DNA from: an uncultured Lachnospiraceae bacterium
GTDB taxonomy: Bacteria > Bacillota > Clostridia > Lachnospirales > Lachnospiraceae
Direction: 5' to 3'
Length of the DNA: 64,000 nt
Assembly: GCA_905197485.1 (NCBI GenBank)
Contig: CAJJYZ010000001.1
Location: 1-64,000 of the forward strand
This document shows, piece by piece, positions 17,417-23,268 of the stretch (position 1 is its first letter; each line of letters begins with the position of its first letter). The notes under the pieces were generated by a model. That model saw only the letters and a program-made list of their open reading frames with translations, was not told the origin of the DNA and made no database searches. A program made the translations under genes and the position numbers.

Positions 17417-18577
17417 ATGAGAAAAAGAGTAAATATTATTCTATTACTTATTTGCATGAGTATAAGTATGTGTGCTTGCGGAAATAAACAGGAAAAAGTG
17501 CAGAAAGACTCAACTCAAATGGTGAGAGAGGATAAAAAAGAAGAAAATAGTGGGAAGAAAAAGAAACTGAAAGAAATTCTTGAAAAGGGAGAGAAAGACG
17601 CAGAAACAATAGATTTCCAAGGATTTTTAACGGCTTTTCAGAACTTATCTGTTTTTGATACACCAGAGGCATTTTTTACAAATACAGAAGAAATGGAGAA
17701 GTTTTTCTACAATACGGCTTTAGTCGAAAATACAAAATATAAGATTGTAGAACAAGGTTTTCTGGAACAAGGATTTTCCAAGGAAACCAGTAAAGAACGC
17801 TATGAACTATTAAAGCAGTTATCGGAAACGGCTCGTAAAATGACAGAAGAAGTATATTTAGGCAAATCTGTATACAATGATAGTGATGAAAAATTTGTAA
17901 ATAAGTATGCTGAATTTCAAAAAGAAATGCAGGATAAAATTGCAGAATTAAATTCTGAGAATAAAGGCGATTATGATGAAACAGCGGAAACGTTGCAATT
18001 AGGAGAAACAGAAAGGGGCGGATTGGTTGTTTCCACTTACAAGAAATTTAATTCTCTTGATACAGGAATGAAGTGGAGTACAGTAGAAGAAATTCCACAT
18101 GATGACATTCAATTACCACCGCTGACAAATTCGGAAATGGTTTATGGGGACTATTTTGAAAAATTTAGAACGATAGCAAATTATATATTGTACGAAGATG
18201 AGTCTGTAAAAGACTCTGGCTTTACATTTTTGACAGAATTGAAGTTAGTGTATGATGTTGATGAGAACAATCGGCTTATACAAGGAAGTCCGGAAATGAT
18301 TTTGAATTTGAAGTATTTTAATAACCAAGTAGATATACAGGATATGAGAATGTACTTTAATAGCGATGAAGAGTTGTCTGATTATTATTTAGATGCAATG
18401 GTTAAATGTATGCAAGTCCTGTATAATGATTTTGGAATTACAGAAGAAATGAGAATGAATTTGTCAGAACTGATTAAAGAATCATTATCAGGCAAGAGTT
18501 CAAAATCGTTTTGTTATGTAGCAGAAAATAATGAACATATGATAATTGCTCATGGAGATACGATTATTTTCAGATAA
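17417..18577 (+). CDS. Putative lipoprotein of the sigK element
   Basis: 386 residues. A signal peptide (MRKRVNIILLLICMSISMCAC) ends in a lipobox-like MCAC, then a very charged linker (about 25-65) and a soluble domain with no match I recognise. The ATG at 17417 was chosen over a TTG at 17402 because it starts the signal peptide directly and has GGAGAGAAAGG before it. It is anchored outside the membrane, so it is cargo rather than part of the recombination machinery. Confidence 0.8.
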   Translation: MRKRVNIILLLICMSISMCACGNKQEKVQKDSTQMVREDKKEENSGKKKKLKEILEKGEKDAETIDFQGFLTAFQNLSVFDTPEAFFTNTEEMEKFFYNTALVENTKYKIVEQGFLEQGFSKETSKERYELLKQLSETARKMTEEVYLGKSVYNDSDEKFVNKYAEFQKEMQDKIAELNSENKGDYDETAETLQLGETERGGLVVSTYKKFNSLDTGMKWSTVEEIPHDDIQLPPLTNSEMVYGDYFEKFRTIANYILYEDESVKDSGFTFLTELKLVYDVDENNRLIQGSPEMILNLKYFNNQVDIQDMRMYFNSDEELSDYYLDAMVKCMQVLYNDFGITEEMRMNLSELIKESLSGKSSKSFCYVAENNEHMIIAHGDTIIFR

Positions 18578-18597
18578 GTATAAAAGTTTATAGGTAA

Positions 18598-18632
18598 GGG
18601 AGATTTCAGAAATGAGATCTCTCTTTTCTTTT
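18598..18632 (+). terminator. Terminator after the lipoprotein gene
   Basis: GGGAGAT (18598-18604) pairs with ATCTCTC (18617-18623, one G-T), followed by TTTTCTTTT. Confidence 0.75.
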
Positions 18633-18782
18633 ATAAGAAAAAGACTTGATTATTAGGAAAACAACAGACGAAAATATGAACAAATTGTAAACAATAAATT
18701 TTCGAGGAGGCGTAACCACTCCATTTACGAGTTAGAGAGGAACAGAAAAATTTCTGTACCACATTCAAAGGAGGGTTATGCT
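18633..18782 (+). other. Leader of the rep gene, no gene seen
   Basis: 150 bases between the terminator and rep. It contains a GAGGAGGCG near 18704-18712 not followed by a usable frame, a short repeat GAAAAATTTC, and the real rep ribosome site AAAGGAGGGTT. A double-strand origin could lie here or inside rep, but no nick-site hairpin is clear. Confidence 0.3.
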
Positions 18783-19670
18783 ATGACCGAAAAAATAAAC
18801 AATAGCAGTAATACATATGTAAGAAAGGTAGACAAGGTTAAGATAACTTCGGCGGATAATATTACGGTATGTATTACCAATCACATTATTGATGTGACAG
18901 TAACAAGAAAATGGAACACCAAAGGATTTTCAGACATTGTAAAGATTGACAAAGACCATTATGTTGTGAAAAGTACAGGGGAGATAAAGGAATATGCTCA
19001 TGTAGAAAAGTCACAAGAAATGATTGCCAATAACAGAAGAAAGAGCATGAATAAGAAATTTTCCTATCTCAGGCAGTACATTAACATGAATTTTAAGGGA
19101 GAGGATTGGGAAAGACATATTACCCTTACTTATGCAGAGCCGACAGAGGATATGGTGAAATGTAAAAATGACTTCAAGAAGTTTTGGAAACGATTTCTAT
19201 ATCGCTATGGAGAAATGGAGTATATTGCAATATTTGAGCCACATCAAAAAGGAACGTGGCATATTCATGTGTTAGTGAAAAATAATTCCGTTCAGAGATT
19301 AAAATTATCAAAGAATGAAGTTGAGAAAATATGGGGAAATGGTTATATCAGAATTTCAGATTTTAGAAATCATAATGATATAGGCTTGTACTTTTGCAAT
19401 TTGTTGGGAGAAGATATTTCCAAAGATAAAAAGAAAAAATCTTCACGATTAGAATACTATCCTCTCCATGCCAAGATTTATACTTCTTCAAAAGGATTAG
19501 CAAAGCCGACTCTCTTACATATAGATGATGAAGAACTAAAAGAAATTGTAGGGAACAGAAAGCCTTGTTTTGAGCAGGGATATTCTATAAGAATGTGTGA
19601 TACAGACCACGAGGTAAATCGAATTGGTCGTATCACTTACAACGATAAGGTCAATCCGTACAACGAATAA
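18783..19670 (+). CDS. HUH-type rolling-circle replication initiator
   Basis: 295 residues. The three Rep motifs are visible: HITLTYAEPT (motif 1), GTWHIHVLVK with the H-x-H metal site (motif 2), and YYPLHAKIYTSSKGL with candidate catalytic tyrosines (motif 3). Such proteins nick one strand at an origin and start rolling-circle replication of plasmids and integrative elements. Its presence suggests the excised circle can replicate, or once could. AAAGGAGGGTTATGCT precedes the ATG. Two small genes follow in the same direction. Confidence 0.85.
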   Translation: MTEKINNSSNTYVRKVDKVKITSADNITVCITNHIIDVTVTRKWNTKGFSDIVKIDKDHYVVKSTGEIKEYAHVEKSQEMIANNRRKSMNKKFSYLRQYINMNFKGEDWERHITLTYAEPTEDMVKCKNDFKKFWKRFLYRYGEMEYIAIFEPHQKGTWHIHVLVKNNSVQRLKLSKNEVEKIWGNGYIRISDFRNHNDIGLYFCNLLGEDISKDKKKKSSRLEYYPLHAKIYTSSKGLAKPTLLHIDDEELKEIVGNRKPCFEQGYSIRMCDTDHEVNRIGRITYNDKVNPYNE

Positions 19671-19727
19671 GTAAATTGTAACTTTGATTCTTAAATTGTA
19701 AGACTTGCCAGAGAGGAGAATTTCAAT

Positions 19728-19934
19728 ATGGAGATATTACAATTAAGAATACTTAGTTATGAGGAAGTGGAAAAAGACGTTACGTCGATATTTACAAAAG
19801 TGAATGAATTATGGAAAACATTAGAAGAAACGGGATTTATGAATCCAAGGCGTACGTTTTACTTTCAGAAAATGTTGGAAGAATTAGAAAAAACGATGAA
19901 AGATGTAGAACTAGAAAAAGAACAGTCAAGATAA
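19728..19934 (+). CDS. Small acidic helical protein downstream of rep
   Basis: 68 residues, almost entirely helical and charged, likely a short coiled coil (KVNELWKTLEETG, KMLEELEKTMKDVELEKEQ). GAGAGGAGAATTTCAAT precedes the ATG. Unrecognised. Its position after rep and its size would allow an accessory role in replication or excision, but the sequence does not show it. Confidence 0.6.
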   Translation: MEILQLRILSYEEVEKDVTSIFTKVNELWKTLEETGFMNPRRTFYFQKMLEELEKTMKDVELEKEQSR

Positions 19935-19982
19935 TTGAACTTCAATCATAAGATGAAAAGAATATGTAAGAGAGGTAGGCGT

Positions 19983-20150
19983 ATGGAGATTATTGTACAT
20001 TATCCGGAGGATAATCAGAATCTCAATACCTTAGGTGAGCAGATTGCTACACTACATGGGGAATTTATATATTCCTACCTTAACAGACTTGATTTGTCAA
20101 CGGAAGAAAAAGTTGCAATCATAGAGGGCGTTGAGAAGATGATAAAATAG
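19983..20150 (+). CDS. Small protein of unknown function downstream of rep
   Basis: 55 residues, MEIIVHYPEDNQNLNTLGEQ onward. The ATG at 19983 follows AAGAGAGGTAGGCGT; the frame is open 16 codons further up but without a ribosome site. The N-terminal IIVHYPE and the end EEKVAIIEGVEKMIK suggest a small alpha/beta or helical protein. It is followed directly by a terminator, so it is the last gene of the rep unit. Confidence 0.6.
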   Translation: MEIIVHYPEDNQNLNTLGEQIATLHGEFIYSYLNRLDLSTEEKVAIIEGVEKMIK

Positions 20151-20157
20151 GGAAAGG

Positions 20158-20187
20158 GGCAGTCACAGGAACGTGGCTGCCTTTTCC
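20158..20187 (+). terminator. Terminator of the rep unit
   Basis: GGCAGTCAC (20158-20166) pairs with GTGGCTGCC (20173-20181, one G-T), extended by GGAAA/TTTTCC, giving a T-rich tail. It starts 8 bases after the last stop codon. Confidence 0.85.
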
Positions 20188-20356
20188 ACAGGGAAGAAAC
20201 TTCTTTTTTACCTCTGACAGACTGTAATAGCCACTTAGGAGCCTTTGAGAACTTTTTTCTAAGCCCCTTTGGAGAAACAAGAAAACGCAAGGAGAGGACA
20301 AGCAGAAACTTTCTCCCGAAGTACCGCTAATAACCAAGCCTTATTATAGAAGAAAC
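20188..20356. other. Non-coding stretch inside the element, possible origin
   Basis: No credible gene. It contains GAAG-AAA-CTTC followed by six T, and a CTTAG...CTAAG pair spanning about 28 bases. The run toward 20340 looks non-random but I cannot assign it. A single-strand origin or transfer origin is possible given the nearby HUH protein. Confidence 0.35.
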
Positions 20357-20947
20357 TCATTCGAGAATTTTTTGGATAAAGAGAGCCTCATAAGTCGGTC
20401 TTGTCATGCGGTGAAATTCTTTTTCCCAAAGCCGAACGGTTGTCCGATTGACTCCTAATTTGTCTGCCATTTCCTGTTGGGTTAAATGTAAATTTTTCCG
20501 ATATTGCAGTACCCTGTTTCCTTGTCCGTTGTAGAGAAAAAGATGATAGTCGTCCATAAGGTCGATAACGGGTATGTTGTAGAGTGTAGCAAGTTTTTCT
20601 AATATAGAAAGTGGGCAGTATTCATAGGCTACTTCTTCGTAGTGACCGTAATTTGTTCTGTCCATGCCGAGATATTTTGCTACGTCTTTTGCGTACATAC
20701 AGTTTTTATGGCGGAAATACCGTATCTTTTGAGAAGTTTTCTCTAAACAATCGGGAGAAAAATATACAAGAAGATATTTTTCATGTGCGGGTAGCCATGA
20801 GGGGATTTTGAAAGGAAAGGTAAGGATATATTGGACTTTATAAGTCAGTCTGCCATGCTCCTCTCGATAAAGTAGTGAAAGTTGTTTGGAAAACTGGCGA
20901 TAGACGTTCCATGAAGAAAAAGATGTGTCCTTTACCTCTTTTTTCAC
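20357..20947 (-). CDS. HTH protein translationally coupled to truncated sigK
   Basis: 196 residues. There are two HTH-like segments: KDVAKYLGMDRTNYGHYEE in the middle and LTQQEMADKLGVNRTTVRLWEKEF near the C-terminus. The GTG at 20947 was chosen because it overlaps the TGA of the sigK 5' part as GTGA, a classical coupling arrangement. The other early in-frame start (TTG at 20959) lacks a ribosome site, and the first in-frame ATG is about 90 codons in. Before excision it would be made from sigK transcripts. After excision the frame joins the recombinase C-terminus. A role in excision control is an inference. Confidence 0.78.
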   Translation of the reverse strand: MKKEVKDTSFSSWNVYRQFSKQLSLLYREEHGRLTYKVQYILTFPFKIPSWLPAHEKYLLVYFSPDCLEKTSQKIRYFRHKNCMYAKDVAKYLGMDRTNYGHYEEVAYEYCPLSILEKLATLYNIPVIDLMDDYHLFLYNGQGNRVLQYRKNLHLTQQEMADKLGVNRTTVRLWEKEFHRMTRPTYEALFIQKILE

Positions 20948-21240
20948 GAGTGAAGCCAAAGCGGTGGGGTCGCTTTTTCAATACATCTGGCAGCATATGT
21001 GGCAAGACGGTTGCCCTTTCCTGTATTAAACGTAACGACAGCCTTGATAAGCCCTATTGTTCCGATAGAGAGAAGGTCCTCCGGGTCCTCCTCGAGATGC
21101 TGATATTTTTTGACAACATGCGCTACAAGCCTCAAATTGCGTTCAATCAGGATATGCTTCGCTTCAAGGTCGCCCTCTGTATATTTTTGCAGATAATATC
21201 GCTCTTCAGATGCAGTGAGTGGTTTTGGAAATGACTTCAA
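20944..21240 (-). CDS. sigK: Sporulation sigma factor K, 5' part (split by element)
   Basis: Encodes the first 88 residues of sigma-K (SFPKPLTASEERYYLQ to GNRLATYAARCIE) with core-binding region 2, then ten foreign residues (KATPPLWLHS) and a stop. I set the start at the TTG at 21240: AAGAGGTG lies 8 bases before it. The GTG at 21249 is inside that ribosome site, and an in-frame TAA lies just upstream. The protein therefore has no pro-sequence, as in C. difficile and unlike B. subtilis, which leaves DNA excision as the likely main control. Joined to 13822-14178 it gives about 206 residues. Confidence 0.92.
   Translation of the reverse strand: MKSFPKPLTASEERYYLQKYTEGDLEAKHILIERNLRLVAHVVKKYQHLEEDPEDLLSIGTIGLIKAVVTFNTGKGNRLATYAARCIEKATPPLWLHS
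20952..20973 (+). repeat. Element terminal inverted repeat, sigK 5' side
   Basis: Begins GAAGCCA and ends GGGTCGC. It matches the minus-strand arm at 14201-14180 in 16 of 22 positions and points toward the core at 20975-20977. Confidence 0.75.
20975..20977. other. Attachment core, sigK 5' side
   Basis: Minus-strand AAA within ATT GAA AAA, aligned with 14177-14179. Any crossover inside it gives ATT GAA AAT GAG in sigK. Confidence 0.85.
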
Positions 21241-21268
21241 GAATGGCACCTCTTAGCATATTTAATTA

Positions 21269-21297
21269 TAGTCTATGTAAGGACAATATGATTTGTG
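21269..21297 (-). promoter_or_regulatory. Sigma-K type promoter of sigK
   Basis: On the minus strand CACA (21294-21297), exactly 16 bases, CATAGACTA (21269-21277). This fits the Bacillus sigma-K consensus mACm-N16-CATAnnnTA at every fixed position. It starts transcripts about 20 bases before the sigK ribosome site. A plus-strand AAGGACAATA (21279-21288) in the spacer resembles SpoIIID sites. Initial sigma-E transcription is expected from other species; its -35 is not clear here. Confidence 0.65.
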
Positions 21298-21335
21298 CTT
21301 TTCCACCAGGAGAGAATTTCTTAATTCCACGAAAA

Positions 21336-21371
21336 ACAGAGCATGCCGTCTTGTGTTACAGCACGCTCTGT
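21336..21371 (-). terminator. Terminator after trhP
   Basis: An 11-bp stem ACAGAGCGTGC/GCATGCTCTGT (one G-T) on the minus strand, followed by TTTTTCG. It isolates sigK from the upstream operon, so sigK relies on its own promoter. Confidence 0.88.
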
Positions 21372-21378
21372 CTCATTG

Positions 21379-22602
21379 TTATTCTTGTCTTCTTAAAATA
21401 TCGTATTTGTCTGCTTTTACTCCCAAATCTACATAGAGAATCTGTTTCGGGTGTGGCGCGCTTTCCTGCTCCTCTCCCTCTTCTGTCAGAATCCGTTTTA
21501 CCGTCACTTCCACATTCTCTCCATTTGGTTTCATAATCTCAATCTTTTCTCCTACGGAGAATTTATTCCTCTGCTCGATTCGGTAAGTTCCATCTCGCTC
21601 TTCTCCGATGATACCGAGATACGTATATTCCTTGACATAAGTATTACTGTCATAAATCTGGGATTCATCACTCGGCTTTCCGAAGAAGAATCCTGTTGTA
21701 AACTGTCTGTATGTACAGTTAGAAATCTGTTCCAGGTACCATGGCATATTTTTCTCATAGAGCGCCGGGTCTTTCTGGTAATCGTCGATTGCCTTTCGAT
21801 ATGTTCTCGCAACGGTCGCCACATAGAGCGCCGTCTTCATGCGGCCTTCAATTTTCAGGCTGTCGATTCCCGCATTCAAAATCTCCGGGATATGCTCAAT
21901 CATGCACAAATCCTTCGAGTTGAAAATATAGGTTCCCCTTTCATTCTCATAAACCGGCATATATTCCCCCGGTCTTGTCTCCTCTACCACCGCATATTTC
22001 CAACGGCATGGATGGGTACAAGCTCCTCGATTCGCATCTCTCCCTGTAAAATAATTGCTCAAAAGGCATCTTCCGGAGTAGGACATGCACATGGCTCCAT
22101 GAATGAATGTTTCAATTTCCAAATCTTCCGGAATGTGAGCCCTGATTTCTTTGATTTCCTCCAAAGAGAGTTCCCTGGCAGAAACGACTCTTGTCGCTCC
22201 CAGCTTATGCCAAAAATTAAACGTCTCATAATTGGTATTATTTGCCTGTGTACTAATATGTCTTTCAATATGCGGGCATTCCTCCCCCGCCAGAACAAAC
22301 ATGCCCGGGTCTGCAATAATCAACGCGTCCGGATTGAGTTCTCCTAACTCACGAAAATATTCTCTTGCTCCGTCCAAATCGCTGTTATGCGCCAGAATGT
22401 TAGCAGTAACATATACTTTCACCCCGTATTCGTGGGCAAAACGGATTCCTTCTGCCATATCTTCCTTGGAGAAATTCTTCGCCTTTGCGCGAAGTCCAAA
22501 TGCCTCTCCGCCGATATAAACCGCGTCCGCCCCAAAAATCACCGCTGTTTTTAACACTTCCAGGCTGCTTGCCGGAATTAATAGTTCCGGGTGTCTCGCC
22601 AT
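21379..22602 (-). CDS. trhP: U32 family tRNA wobble-uridine hydroxylase (TrhP type)
   Basis: 407 residues. U32 proteins of this branch (YrrN/YrrO in Bacillus, TrhP in E. coli) make 5-hydroxyuridine at tRNA position 34 and are not proteases. Visible landmarks are ELLIPASSLEVLKTAVIFGADAVYIGG at the start, the signature FIHGAMCMSYSGRCLLSNYFTGRDANRGACTHPCRW with its cysteines, and a C-terminal beta-barrel. GGAGGCTAAAGAT precedes the ATG. It lies 12 bases after the trmR-like gene, whose product would methylate the hydroxyl, so both steps of mo5U34 synthesis are together. Confidence 0.9.
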   Translation of the reverse strand: MARHPELLIPASSLEVLKTAVIFGADAVYIGGEAFGLRAKAKNFSKEDMAEGIRFAHEYGVKVYVTANILAHNSDLDGAREYFRELGELNPDALIIADPGMFVLAGEECPHIERHISTQANNTNYETFNFWHKLGATRVVSARELSLEEIKEIRAHIPEDLEIETFIHGAMCMSYSGRCLLSNYFTGRDANRGACTHPCRWKYAVVEETRPGEYMPVYENERGTYIFNSKDLCMIEHIPEILNAGIDSLKIEGRMKTALYVATVARTYRKAIDDYQKDPALYEKNMPWYLEQISNCTYRQFTTGFFFGKPSDESQIYDSNTYVKEYTYLGIIGEERDGTYRIEQRNKFSVGEKIEIMKPNGENVEVTVKRILTEEGEEQESAPHPKQILYVDLGVKADKYDILRRQE

Positions 22603-22614
22603 ATCTTTAGCCTC

Positions 22615-23256
22615 CTATTTTCTTACGCTGACCGCAACCCCGTCTCCAAGAGGGATAATCGAAGTCAGCAGTCTTTCCTCATGTTTCAATGCATATAAAT
22701 ATTCACGCATACGGCTGTGAATGGTTCGGTTTCTTCTCTCCACCGCAAAACGGGATTCGATAATGTCCCCGTCTTGCAATACATTATCAGAGACAAGAAT
22801 GCCTCCCTGATTCAGAAGCCGAATCACTTCCGGCATATAATAAATATACTGTGCTTTCGCCGCATCCATAAAAATAAAGTCAAAGGATTCCTCAAGCCCT
22901 TTTAGGATTTCCAACGCATCTCCTTCCAAAAGCGTTATCTGATGCTCTTTTCCGGCACGTTTAAAGTTCTCCCTGGCAATCGGAATTCTTTTCTCGTATT
23001 TCTCAATCGTCGTAATCTGACAGTCCTCCGGCGCATATTCGCTCATTAAAAGAGCCGAAAAGCCTACAGCTGTCCCTACTTCAAGAATCTTCTTCGGTTT
23101 CTGAATAGAAAGCAGAACTTTTAAAAAGCTCTGCATTTCTTTTCTTATAATCGGCACAAACGTATCCAGCGCCTCTTTTTCAATCGTTTCCAATATCTCG
23201 CTGTTCTCCGTCTCCAACGAGTGGATAAATGTTACCATACGTTCATCTACAATCAT
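22615..23256 (-). CDS. trmR: O-methyltransferase, tRNA 5-hydroxyuridine methyltransferase (TrmR/YrrM)
   Basis: 213 residues of the class I SAM fold. The glycine-rich loop is ILEVGTAVGFSALLM, then TIEKYEKR, and the metal-binding region is FIFMDAAKAQY with ILVSDNVL, as in catechol-type O-methyltransferases. The neighbouring U32 gene points to TrmR, which turns ho5U34 into mo5U34. GAAGGAAACTGGT precedes the ATG. Confidence 0.88.
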   Translation of the reverse strand: MIVDERMVTFIHSLETENSEILETIEKEALDTFVPIIRKEMQSFLKVLLSIQKPKKILEVGTAVGFSALLMSEYAPEDCQITTIEKYEKRIPIARENFKRAGKEHQITLLEGDALEILKGLEESFDFIFMDAAKAQYIYYMPEVIRLLNQGGILVSDNVLQDGDIIESRFAVERRNRTIHSRMREYLYALKHEERLLTSIIPLGDGVAVSVRK

Positions 23257-23268
23257 ACCAGTTTCCTT

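Larger units (their letters stand above)
14180..20974. mobile_element. sigK intervening (skin-like) element, about 6.8 kb
   Basis: Between the attachment cores lies 6,798 bp carrying a serine recombinase, a RelB/ParE-type toxin-antitoxin pair, an XRE repressor, an unknown protein, a lipoprotein, a HUH replication protein, two small proteins and an HTH protein. The interior is visibly richer in A/T than the flanks, and most of its genes run opposite to the surrounding chromosome. Excision is predicted to be precise and to restore sigK. The equivalent B. subtilis and C. difficile skin elements are larger and carry phage genes; this one carries plasmid-like genes instead. Confidence 0.92.

Noticed and set aside
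20960..20974. TTG at 20959 or further upstream as the HTH gene start
   Set aside because: No ribosome site precedes it, while the GTG at 20947 overlaps the sigK stop; upstream in the integrated state the frame is closed by TGA just before the core.
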